In this document: in pieces, positions 1 through 11,205 of the stretch
Position numbering within the stretch: position 1 is the stretch's first letter
Layout: the number at the start of each line of letters is the position of its first letter
DNA from: Botrytis cinerea B05.10
Taxonomy: Eukaryota > Ascomycota > Leotiomycetes > Helotiales > Sclerotiniaceae
Length of the DNA: 64,000 bases
Assembly: GCF_000143535.2 (NCBI RefSeq)
Contig: NC_037324.1
Coordinates: 434,001 to 498,000 of the forward strand
Direction: 5' to 3'
Made by a program: the position numbers and the translations under genes
The notes under the pieces: generated by a model
Databases searched by the model: none
Told to the model about the DNA's origin: nothing
What the model saw: only the letters and a program-made list of their open reading frames with translations

Positions 1-754
1 AGTGGTAAGTTATGTTTTCTGATATCAAATTTACAAAAACTAACGCAAAATCAGTGATCTCAACTACGAGCGCCAAAGCGATGGATCATGCGCTCTCGTT
101 AAAGGTTACTCACCACCAGACCATTCCGAAATCTGTCGCATCGATAAAAACGCTGTGGAATACTTCAAACCTACGGGGTACCGTCGTCTTCCCCTCACAA
201 CATGCCAGGCGGGCAATCAAATGGATGTTAGTGATGAAGCACATTCTTGTGCGGGTCATGAAGATGAATTCAATAGGAAACATGCAGCTTCTGGCTGGGC
301 CATCTTCTTTGCGATTATCATTCCTATTGGTATTGCGGCTGCAGTTGGTACTTGGGTTTGGAGAAACTGGACTGGTAAATTTGGTCAGATTAGGTTGGGT
401 GAACAAGGTATGTTTTCATCCCTCTCTCCTTCACCTTCTTCCCCTGACTCTTCTCATCCCTCCTCCCTAATTCTACTAAGAGTTATCCACTAACACCCCA
501 CAGCATCATTCAATGACGAAGCTCCATACATTAAATACCCAGTAATGGCCGTAGCAGCCGCAGTAGCAGTTGCACAAGCAATTCCACTCCTTGCATCATC
601 ATTATGGCGCTCAGCTTCAGGGTCATTGGGGAGAAATGTGCCGAATAGGAGATTCACGACTAGAGACAGTTTTGCAAGAGGCAGAGGAGATTATGCTGTT
701 GTGGATGAGGATGAGGGAGAGTTGCTTGGAGAGGATAGCGATGAGGAGGTTTAG
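1..754 (+). CDS. VPS10: VPS10/sortilin-type vacuolar sorting receptor, C-terminal part (5' truncated by window)
   Basis: This is the 3' end of a type I membrane receptor that carries soluble hydrolases from the trans-Golgi to the endosome/vacuole. The model is join(<1..4,55..407,504..754). The first intron opens with GTAAGT at base 5 and has a CTAAC branch site; the second ends in CACAG. Visible parts are the end of the luminal cysteine-containing domain (a DGSC motif, then several Cys), a transmembrane helix rich in Ile/Ala starting near [10 protein letters not shown], a linker, a second hydrophobic Ala/Val stretch, and a short acidic cytosolic tail ending in [10 protein letters not shown]. 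Tail motifs of this kind bind sorting adaptors and retromer. Fungal VPS10 is normally about 1400-1500 residues, so most of the protein lies left of the window. The family call rests on the tail and the membrane layout. Confidence 0.88.
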
Positions 755-2252
755 TCTTTGACAAAGAGGCGTGGGGGAAGAAAAGGGAAGGGGGGACTGA
801 AAGGTAGTATCGTTAGCTTTGTAAAATTGGCGGTTCGAAGGAGGCTCAGGGAGAATAGTGCAAGGGAGGAGAAGAAGAGGAATTGTATGAGTCAGTTATA
901 GGAATAGGAGTAGGAATAGGAATTGGGTATTTTAGACAATTGGAATTCATACGAATGTGCAAGGAGACGAACGCATGAAAAGGAATGAAAAACGAGGGTT
1001 ATGAAGTCTGCATGGTATTACATTGCTCTTTCAATATGATTTTAATTATACTTTTTGGCTTTGTTGAATCAAGTGTATGTCGTGCTGAGACAGAGTGAGA
1101 CAGCGAGACAGAGACAGCGAGAGTTTATATTTCTTTCCTTTTCTTGCCCTTCTAATTTCTCTTCTCCCTTGTGCTGTGGAGAGGGTAGTATGAGAGTATC
1201 TAGTCATGAAGGAAGGAAGGGAGAGGTTAGGAAGAGGGGTGAATGGAAAGGAAAGGAAACGGGTAGACTTTAGCAGGGCAAGGCAGAGCAAGAAAAGACA
1301 ATAATCGAGAGGGAAAACGAAGAGGGCATATCGTACAAATCGCATAGCATAGGTAGCAAATCGAAGTTCACAGTCATTCATTCATTCACTCATTTGTGTA
1401 TTCATTTTAAATAAATTAACTTTTCATTTCCGTTGATTCTCTCTTATCTACCTTACAACTGGCAAATAGCCCACTCATCCACCATGTCATATAACAATCC
1501 ACATGCAAAGCACATCCGCCAATGACTGCCATTCATCAGCTTCAATGCGAAGAACGTGCTTAGTGAATGACAAGAGCAGACGATCCATCCGGCTTCGAGG
1601 TTTCATGCATGCATCAATCCATATCAAGCAATGGAGATGTAAAATAAAGTAAGTAGATCAGCAAATCTTGCCAACCATTTTCGAGACCATTGTAGCTGCT
1701 TTTGTCGAGTTCCGTCATACCTGTAATTACCACCACATCAATTGCCTAGCAGCCTGCAATAGGTACCATATTTAAATTCCCATCCACTCCTTCATTCACT
1801 TCCCACAACGCCGACCTTGGTGTCTTTTTGGATCATATTCACCCTTTCCTCCTCACTCCATTTCGAGTTGGCTTTGTTCCGAGCTGGTTAGATTCAATTT
1901 GGCTGCCAATCAAATCATCTATTTGCCCTTTTTCTCCGAATTGCCCACCCTTCCATAAAAACAACAACGCCGTCGTGGATACTCATAAATTAAAAACAGG
2001 CTTTTGAAAAAAAAAAAAGAAATCTGTAAGAGAGACCGTATGCATTTGCAATAAAGACAGTAAATGTGATGTCCATTTGAAAATATGTGAAATCGAAATG
2101 TAAGTAATTTTTTAATCGTAAAACCGGCTAAGAAAGTGAGCCAGCGATTCCTTTGAACATTGTGAACACCGAGTGGCCAATCAATGAAGATCAGATCAAA
2201 TGAAAACAAGGTTTTTGTAATCCTGGAAGCATTTCTCAAGAGATTAACCAGA
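755..2252. other. Intergenic, convergent 3' ends of VPS10 and the GAF gene
   Basis: No gene is seen in these 1.5 kb. The stretch holds both 3' UTRs, a purine-rich block around 770-900, an imperfect GAGACA-type repeat at about 1086-1122 and a short poly-A run near 2006-2018. Small open frames here have no protein-like character. Confidence 0.6.
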
Positions 2253-5200
2253 TCAAAAAGAGGAATGCTTGCTGTAATTCGAAGTTGAGCGTCTACTATA
2301 GTAGATCTGGCCAACTTCAGTAGCACCGATGATTGTTGGAGTACCCTGTCTTGGTGCCTTCTGCTTCGCAAGCAATTGGGTTTCAACATCCGTAATATCA
2401 AGATTAAAGAGGAGAACTGTCATTGAAATAGCTGCAAGGTCTAATCCATGTGTATCTACCTCATCTGGCTGAAGATTGTTGTGTGACGACGCATTCGCCT
2501 TCCTAAACATGGCGTAAACTATACCATGATCACGAGATCTGGTCTGGTCAACGGGGCAAAGTGGCATTAAAATACCGAACTTTAATTGAGCTCCCTCTTC
2601 TTGTGTTTGTGGTGCCTCGTCTGGGGTCCAGGTATAGCGTGACTCGTTGGTGCGCAAGCCGTTCAAGAAAGCTGTCTTCAAAGACAAATTGTTGTTAAGC
2701 TCAGACTCATAGCCGTAAGGAAGACCATAAGATGCCAAGATTTTTAATTTAAGACCATTCGGTCCCAGCAAGTCTCGATCCGAAATACCAGGATACGGAC
2801 AATCAACTTGAACAGCATATACTTGATCAAACCCAAATTGCCTGCCACTGAAGGAGCATGAGAAAGCTGCTTCTGCCATATTTGACCAAGGGGCGTTGGG
2901 AGGAGCATTCTCATCACCTTGATTGGGTCCACCAATTCGGCTGGAAAGGGTGGTTCCAATCGATGTTGAACTCATTGATGAAAATGGTCTAGAGAGCAAG
3001 GTGCTTGGCGTTGCAACCTCCGGCTCCGATAGCTCCTGTTGATACGTACTTCCTAATATGCTATCACCTTCCATATACAAGCGGCCAAAACTATTGTTCA
3101 AGGAGATTCCGCTGGTTGATGGACCAACATTACGGTAGATTGTATTTGGAAAGACAAACTTCTGCTGTTTGGGAGTTGCTGGTCCATCAAGGTCAAATTG
3201 GTGACTGTAACTATCTTCAGAGTAGAAAGTATCATTTGGAGTGTTTTTTCGCGGCAAATCCATTGATGTCAGATCGCTTGTCGAGTAGGGGCGACTTTCA
3301 GGGTCCTCCGAACCTGGGAAATTTTGGGGTAGGGTAGGAGTCAGATACTGGCGGAAAGCTTCTGGCGAATTCTGGGAAAGAAATGAGGACTCCGCAGAGA
3401 TGCTTCGGTAATGTCCTGGAACGGCCATGTAAAGTATTTCAGAATCGCGAATCGAGGATTCAGGAGATACCTTCCCTGAAACATTCTCACCCTCTCTCAA
3501 AGAATCTGTTTGCTTTGCCAAAGGATTTGGTTGTTGAAATTGAAGTCCCATGGGGAAGTAAGCAGGATGAGCGACCAGAGGAGACAGTTGCTTCTGGAGT
3601 TGAAGTGGATTTGGAAGCAAGTTAATTTTTGTATCCCTCGGTGATGGTGCAACAGGAGAACGACGCAAGTCTGGGTCAGTCGCACGTTCACTATGTAGAC
3701 AGATATCCTTGACAGAAATAGCTGCAAATTCAGCCAGCTCTTTTCGGTCTCCTCGAGCGAACTCATTTCTAGGGTTTTTGCTAAAAATCGAAAAGACTCC
3801 AATGATTTCACCAGAGTCCGAGATCAGAGGTGCTCCGGCAAAAAAACGGATATGAGGTGGACCAGTGACCCATGGACTTCTCGCAAAACGCCAATCCTAA
3901 ACCATTGTTAGCATTAGGGTTGATGTGTAACAAAAAATTAGAGTAACAAACCCGATGTGTGTCCAAGATGACGAAGACGTCCTCTGAATAGAGAGCATGG
4001 GCTGAAATGCTTGTGGTGCGCTCCAGCGTCATGAGATTATACCCAACTTCAACTTTCAATATCTCATGACGTTCATCAAAGATACTGAGAGAAGCATTAT
4101 TGAGGCGAAATCGTTTTGCTGCTGCTTCCATCAAAGCAATAGTCTTCCCACCTAATTCTGGAGTCCAGGGCACGTTTATGGTATGGTGCTTTGCAATTCT
4201 TGTTCCTTCGTCATGTGGATATATGGCAGGCAGAAAATCATACTTTGCGTTACGTGGGGGTGGAAATGGAGGCTTTGAGACATTGAAAGAACCCTACGAA
4301 TAGGTTAGCTCGATCCAAATTAAGGTGTGAAGGGTAGCCCTCAATGATTTACAAGTCAGATGAGTGAAATTGATTTCTTACGCTAGAGTATGACTTAAGA
4401 TAGTTGATCCATTCAGCGATTGCAGCATCGTCACCAGTTGGCGCTGATGCTATGGCAACAAATTCCTGTTGTTCTTTAAGGTTCATCACATTGAACTCAC
4501 GAGAAGTTTCATCGTAGAATGATGATGAATCAGCTATCGCCGACTCTTCCTCATCACCAGCATTGGTAGTTTGCCAATCAGACTCTGAAACTTCAGAAAT
4601 TGACTCAGTCAATCTAGCCGCAGCCCTAGCTCTGGCTCTTCCAATTTGTGTATTTGCAAGGGGATTCAATGTCATCTTATAAAGTGCATTTGGCTCTCTT
4701 CGAGGAGTGAGCCTTTGGCCTGGCAGGGGACGAATGAAATCTGGTGTTGGCAAGACACCCATTTCATCGATTGGATCGAATGGCTCAGGGTCTATGGCTA
4801 GTGGAGAAGGATCTTCACTGCGATTATACAAGGCCTTTCCTCGACTGGGAAGATCCTCAATACTTCTTGTACCATCAGATCTTGAATCCTTCTTAAATAG
4901 TCGAAAGAAACCACCAGACTTCTTTGTACCAGTGGAAGTATCACTGAGACCAGTGCGGTAATTACTACTGTCGAATGAGCCTGTTGTTTGCAGTGATGGG
5001 GTTGAGGGTAGTGGAGGAGTCTGAGAAGATTGTTGAACTTGTGCATTGGCATATCCACTGAATAAGTTTGATGATAAGCCCGGTGTCGATGGGATAGGTA
5101 TGAAACTTTGTGTTGAAGCTCCTGGTATTGTTGCACCTCTTGTATGAGACTTCGGCTTTTTTGGTTTTGGTGGTGCTTGGTCTGTTGGAGTTAAAATTCG

Positions 5201-5486
5201 AACAACTTCGGGGAATATTTTCAGAGAACAGGGAGAGGATGAGAAAACGAGAAAAGTAAGTGGTTTTGATAAGGGAGGGTTTATCGTTCTATGATGAGGT
5301 TATGCTCGAGTATGGAATTTGAGAGTGTTGTGGTGCTCGGGACATGATGGTGATCAGAATTGTGAAAAGTGAAGCAACATTATGACTGGGCGTCAAGCAG
5401 AACCATGTAGCAAGTGACTGTAGATGCCACAAAGCATAATATAACAAAACAATAAACTCACATGTCATTGGTCCAACTCCTAACAT
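2253..5486 (-). CDS. GAF-domain protein, fungal type, no output domain seen
   Basis: A protein of 936 residues from complement(join(2253..3896,3952..4293,4382..5181,5462..5486)); the total of 2811 nt is in frame. The start is the ATG at 5486, followed after 25 nt by a GTGAGT donor and a 280-bp intron. Residues about 10-275 are Pro/Ser/Thr-rich, with a basic patch (GGFFRLFKK). A single GAF domain spans about 320-490. It includes DERHEILKVEVGYN, then VFVILDTHRDWRFARSPWV, then FFAGAPLISDSGEIIG, which matches the usual GAF core strand order. The C-terminal half (about 500-936) is Ser-rich and contains no histidine kinase, receiver, cyclase or phosphodiesterase motif that I can recognise. GAF domains bind small ligands or dimerise; the ligand here is unknown. 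It could act as a signalling scaffold, but that is inference. Confidence 0.85.
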
Positions 5487-8132
5487 CTTGACGGATTTTC
5501 AAATTAACTTTTGCTGTGAGTGGGGAATCTGCAGAGTGTTAGCTATCTTGTCAAGCGACAACGTATATGCTGCAGACATCAAGTGATAAGAGCATGTTCC
5601 ATTTGATATATAAACTTACAGTAGTTCTGGAACTTGTCGTTTTGGTGGGAGCTTGTAGGAAGTTGTTTGAGACTTGATGATGCCAGGGACGGTAGATTCT
5701 AGTAGGTCTACCAAAGTAAATCAAAGAGATTAGTATCAAAAATACTTCTTGTGCATGCTTTTTATTTCCTGGAAAGATTACTGTGATTATAGTGAAATGT
5801 AACTCACAGTTTCAGTTCTTGAAGACAAGGCGCAACTCGAGGGGCCCTCGAATAGCTTTGACTTGATAAATTCAAGAGAATAGTACAAAATTATAGTTCA
5901 ATGTTGTAATAAATGAACTACTAGAATCATTCCATGCTATCACTCAGGATCTGGTCGAATTAATAGTTGATTCTCGTAAGCTGTAAGATAGTTGTGTGGT
6001 AGAAAGTGGAAGATCGAAGTTTGGAATTCGAAATTGAGAAGTTCAAATTGTTGAAGAAGAGGAGTTCGACGCTAGTGGGGAGAGAAAGTGAATCTCGGAA
6101 TGTTCCTATTGGAATATCTGATGAATGGCTTAGCTTTTGCTCAAAGTCTCTGTTTGTCAAGATCTGTTCTTCAAGAGTGAATTACTCTAGGTGGGAATCG
6201 ACTGAGAGAGGAATCATAGATCAGGTACCGTGATCAAGTCAAGGAACAAGAGTCTGAAATTATGTTAGCAATAAATTTGGACATGTTGTAACAGGACGTA
6301 TCCTCCAAAGACAGAAGATAGGATGAGTGAAGTGTCTTTTGACTGTTCTTTGAGAAGAATCAAAGAAGCGATGATAATGAAGGCGGCACATTCAAACTCA
6401 TCTGCACGATGGAGAGGGAGTAGGGAGTACGAACACTTCAAGGAATACTTACTATGAGCGGGCTCGGTTCTTCAAAGAACACGTTATCAACAATCTTTCA
6501 TGCCATAGTTCCTTTGGGGAGTCTTTTGTAAAATCTTCAAGTTGAGACAAGCAGCAAGCAGGGTTGCTACAGTAGTTTTTCCGTCTGAAGAGTAGGAGAA
6601 CAATTCGGCTCGGAGAATCTTCAAGGCCGGGCTTGTTGACAATTTTGTTAACAAATGATTCACTCTTCACTTAAAACACCCAATCGGTCCAGTTGATTGT
6701 GTTGAACTTTCAAATTCGTGGATTTACAACCTTTCTCAGTCACCATTGAGGAGAGAAAGCAGATACTCCTAGATACGCCTAATCTCTCGGACCACAAGTC
6801 AAGTCAATCTAAGCATTTGACACGATCGTCTGTAGAGAAGGAAGATTTATGTCTCTTCAATATCGACTCAGGAAATCGGAAAGGGCTCCAATAGTTCTGA
6901 CGAGGCTCCGAGTAACAACCGTGATCCTTCAAGTATCTCGACAAGAGATCGATGTTCAGTACCAATGTCGATCAGGCCCTATTCCAATGCTGCTGAATTA
7001 AATGCAGGGGAAACGCAAGTCCGTAATCCTTATCTTAGAATAAGCAAAATGGAACAGTATGGTGCTTTTTTGGGAGTTCAAAGAGTCCAATCTTATGTAA
7101 CGCCGTCTGTTTCCTAACTCGAGAATCTGACTGCAGTGCTACTTGGGTTCTTGAAGAGTTTGCCGGCCGCTATTTATTGCTGCATAATGTATTTAGTACC
7201 AGCAGTGTAATGTGGGAAGAACTCTGAGGGGTGATTCTGAGTAACGTGGGGTTATGGAAATGTTGTGCATACAAGATGGTACAAGTACTCGTACGTGGGT
7301 TCGAAGGGAATTCTATGAAACGATGGATATAAAGTTGGCTTGAACGTCGAAGTCTCGAAGCATTAGAGTATCCGGGTACCAAGATGAAGTTCTTTTTGAT
7401 AAGATTCAAATGTAGATAGAGGTTTAGGATATTGAAACGAATGTGTGAAAGGAGAGAAGTCTAGAATTTTGGCGGGATGAAATGTTGATGAAGGGGAAAC
7501 GGAAGAAGCAAACGAGCACGAGAGCGAATGCATATGATGATTGAGAACTCCGAGCAAGTAAGACTTCTTTCTTTCTGCGTCTATTTCATGAATAACGCCG
7601 AGAATACTAGGTTGTGTGAATGTAAAGGCTTGGTCTTTGTTTACTTTGCAATTCTTATGGTTGGTAAAAGGAAGGAACCCATATCATCGTGACTTCTTCA
7701 TCTGGGAGTCGAGACGGCAATATATCCTTAGCAACAGCGTCAGCGTCAACACCCGCATCCGCATCTGCATCCGCGCCAGATTAGAATCGGCAGAAAACCT
7801 TAAATTTCATGGTACTTCGATCAGCTATTGTTTCGTCCCCATTTCCCTGGCCCAAGCCTTTTCTGTCAATGCGATCAAGAGTATTATTAGTCCTGTAGGT
7901 ATATAAGGAAGAGACGACTTCGCTGAGAGGAGTGTATGTCCACATAGTGAGACTGGAGTTGAGTGCATACTCTTTTTGCATCCCTTGCCTCGCGGATCAT
8001 TCTCCACCATCCCCATACCGCATGCCACCCACATCTATACACAAATTGCAGCTCGGACTACCTACTATTGATTTGGGAGAAAGATGTCTCAGGATACCTG
8101 GTACGCTTGACGTGGGTATGAGCTTTGCTCTA

Positions 8133-8161
8133 CCTACCTGCCTGCCTGCCTAGGTAGGCCT
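8133..8161. repeat. Imperfect inverted repeat (GCCTACCT / AGGTAGGC)
   Basis: A run of CTACCTACCTGCCTGCCTGCC is followed at once by TAGGTAGGCC, so the two ends can pair. A related palindrome, TACCTAGGTAGGTA, lies at about 35332-35345 in another promoter region. Function is unknown; it could be a binding site or a tandem-slippage product. Confidence 0.5.
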
Positions 8162-8693
8162 TTGCTGATAAGAGCGAAGGGAAGGGGAGAAGATTAGATT
8201 TGGTGACAGGTTTAAACGGATGTTCAAAACCTGCTCGGTAGGTCCACCAGGTGGCCGTTCTAATTACCGTGCTTAATTAGACAGCTGGCTAATCAGTTCT
8301 AATTATAATTATTGATCGTTAGAAACCAATGAAATCCGTTTATCAATGGAGACTTTCCATAAAATCTTCATTTGTTCCAATCATGACACCCGACTATATT
8401 GACAGCTGAAAGGGACAAAAAATGATCCATGAATGAGGAAAAGGTGGTACAAAATGATGTTTTGGTGTCTTGGCATGGTCGGATCTGCAGCTTCCATTTT
8501 ACGATAATGTGCCTGTTGAAATAACCTCAACGTCCAGCTTCCACCGCTCCTTCTGTACAACGTTTTCTATGGATGCTTTCATCCATATGCCATCCGTTGG
8601 AGTGGACTCGATCGTTCGTTCTTTCTTGCGTGAACAGCTCTCTATCGTTGTGTGTACATTTTTCTGTCTGTCCGTCTGCTCAGCCCGCGGTTA

Positions 8694-9062
8694 TTAATCG
8701 TTTCCTAATATGTATCCATGTCTCATGGCAGCTTGACATCTCACATTTTGACTATCATCAAGATTGCGAAGCATTTCAATATGTGGGTTTTTGACGGCTC
8801 CAATGTCTGGCTCGTACATTCTTTCGGAATTGATAAACGCATCCTTGCCCTTCTCATTAGCATCAGGCATGTCGCCTTGCGCCGGATACTGTACAATATC
8901 AATTGGTGCATAATCTGCGTTTTGATATCGAGTATTCCATGGAACGGAACGGACGTTGTGTTGTTCAAGATGAAAAATCTTCCGAGGAAAGTTTTGCTCG
9001 ACGCTATTTCGGAGGTCACCGAATCAACAGCTTGCTTTGACCAAGAACTGTTTCAGTGCCAT
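8694..9062 (-). pseudogene. Unrecognised coding-like frame with an in-frame TGA (very tentative)
   Basis: On the minus strand an ATG at 9062 opens 12 codons, then an in-frame TGA (9026-9024), then 109 open codons to a TAA at 8694. The translated 109-codon part is hydrophilic and Asn/Asp/Glu-rich (for example NEKGKDAFINSERMYEPDIG), which looks more protein-like than the overlapping frames. No family is recognised. An open run of this length is expected about once or twice by chance in a gap this size, so this may be noise. Confidence 0.2.
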
Positions 9063-10740
9063 GTTTCTCTCAAAGCAGCCCTTTCATTCTCTGCTCTTCT
9101 TTCATTAGCACTTCTCTTTTTGTCAGCTGGCACCACAGCAAATCCTCCTCTCTGTGGTCATGCTCATATGCTGTAGGAACTCAAGCAGAAGATCCACTGC
9201 ATATCAAACGAGCCCACCTTGTGTTTGTACTTCCACCATAGGGCTCACACAAATATCTGCCCTTTCAACATCTGTTTCTCAGCCCTCCGATGATCGCCCA
9301 TCATTTGTACAACTCATCTTATCTGAAAATACGATACTTCTCCATCTAGTCCATGCAGCCAGCCGTCTATCGGGCTCTTGAACCAGAACGTAGGCACATG
9401 CAATAACCCGGCATCAATCGTGTGCCAGAGCAGCCTCATACTATTTCATGGACTATGATTTCCACAAGTACTTATTGCACAATGTTTCAGGTAGCCGTGG
9501 AAAGTTTCACACATCATAGGGCAGAGGTGGTTCCATCATTTCCATGTCCATTCATGAACATTACTTGAGCAAGTGATGACGTATCATTTTGATGACAATT
9601 ATCACCTACCTTAGTGTATCCGAATTACAGATTCAGATCAATTACATTGATAAAGATACCAAGGCAAGTTTCCTTGATTTCAATGAGACAGAACAAAGAT
9701 TGCCTGGAGTCCGAATGGGAGTCTTTGCCAAATTAACTAAGTTGCATATAAAAATGCACACATGAGTTGTCTTTTTGAGGCAAAGCATGGTTTGCTTGGA
9801 TATTTGAGCTCTTTTGTTTCTTAAGCTGTGTTGCTTAAGAATCCTTCGATTGTGTTCCAAGAGGCTCAATTAATGGCTGAGAAAGTTGCGATAATTCTGT
9901 TAAAATGAGGGCTAGAATTATATTTTCAATCTCTGCAGCAACCATTTAACAAACACATTTTATCGAAGTGACATTGTAAAATCATTTATTCATAAGCATA
10001 AAGTTCGATAATCACACTGGCTTATTTATTGCTTGCATTCTTTCTACACTCTTCTTTGTAACATTACCGAAACCAAAAGATTAAACCAAGAAAGCTCTTA
10101 TTCTAAACCCTCACCGACGGCCCATTCCACCAGATCCAATAAAAATCAAAAAGTGAGATATTCATCCTCATCACTTCTCATTGTCAGCCCTCTTTTGTTT
10201 TTATCTTCCCATAGATTGATCAACAACCAGAATCAGCACTAAGTGGATACTCTGACTATACTACTTGTACTAATGCACATACTAGATATCAAGACAGAGC
10301 CTTTTCATTCCGCAAGACTGGAAAGTGGGTGCAGGTAGTGATGACAAAAAATTTCCAAATTGTGTTTCTTTTTCTCCTTTGGAAGTAAGATTACTTGTCA
10401 ATCAGGTTAGCGGGATATCACGGATGGATCTTGATTGAATATCTATATCTATATATATGTATATATAAAAACGGAGATAAATATTTATGATCATTGACAA
10501 CTTCTTCTGATAATGGATTAAATTGCCAGATGATTTCTATCATTTCTATCTTCTTGAACCATTACACATGTCTTTGATGTCATGCCAAGACACCCAGCCC
10601 AATTTTTTTACTATTCAACAATCTCAACTTCCACAGACCTACTCCGCCGCTGGAGCAGAACTATGTCCAGCGGAGCTTCCTCCTGTTGCCAAAGCACCCA
10701 AAGATCCCGATGATGGACATCATATGAAATAGCCATATAC

Positions 10741-11205
10741 TTACCAGGATTCGTATTTAGCCACCCACATTTCGGCAAACATACTCTTTGAAATATCTTT
10801 CAAGTAGTAATTGATCGGAACACCAGAAGTACCTTCTGCAGCTTTCTTGAGATGATCTTCAAGTGCAATCATCATAGAATTGATATCGATAACCTTGTTC
10901 GAACTATCATCTATCTCCACCAGAGCCGAGAGGGAGAATTCAACGTCGCTGGCTTTCATGGGCAGCATTTGCGCACCTATGCGTGCTGCATCTGCCGCCT
11001 GCGAAACTGTGTCTCGATTGGCTTGAGTAGCGTTTTGTAGGGCTGCCAATCCGTCAAGACTTGATTGGGGTTAGAATTTGGCGAATTTCTCAACACCCAG
11101 CTTGACGCCGTTGGGTATCATTGAGGCAATGGTACTCATGCAGATTATGGTGACGTGAGAATTTGTATTCTGGAAACTAAGCACACTTTTGACGTTGTTA
11201 GCCAT
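10741..11205 (-). pseudogene. Small unknown protein gene interrupted by one in-frame stop
   Basis: An ATG at 11205 follows a plausible A/C-rich leader (AACACCCAACAAAACAATCC). It opens 44 codons beginning MANNVKSVLSFQ, then an in-frame TAA at 11073-11071, then 109 codons in the same frame ending at the TAA at 10743-10741. Both halves look like genuine protein; the second reads LDGLAALQNATQANRDT and is helical and Ala-rich. Around the stop the bases read TTCTAACCCCAATCAAG. One inserted T and one missing A within about 13 bases would explain the stop while keeping the downstream frame, so a damaged ancestral gene is the simplest reading. The final stop also sits inside a GTAAGT donor-like sequence at 10744, so a short last exon is possible. 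I do not recognise the family. Confidence 0.5.

Larger units (their letters stand above)
5487..10740. other. Gene-poor 5.25-kb interval
   Basis: No convincing gene is found on either strand. The right part must hold the 3' flank of the small broken gene at 10741-11205, and the left part the promoter of the GAF gene. Open frames are short and mutually overlapping. One minus-strand frame at 8694-9062 looks slightly protein-like but has an internal stop (listed separately). A CCTACCTGCCTGCC...TAGGTAGGCC inverted repeat lies at about 8133-8161. Confidence 0.5.

Noticed and set aside
8718..9176. 152-codon plus-strand frame with hydrophobic stretches
   Set aside because: No family resemblance, overlaps another frame on the opposite strand, no splice or leader context; likely chance.
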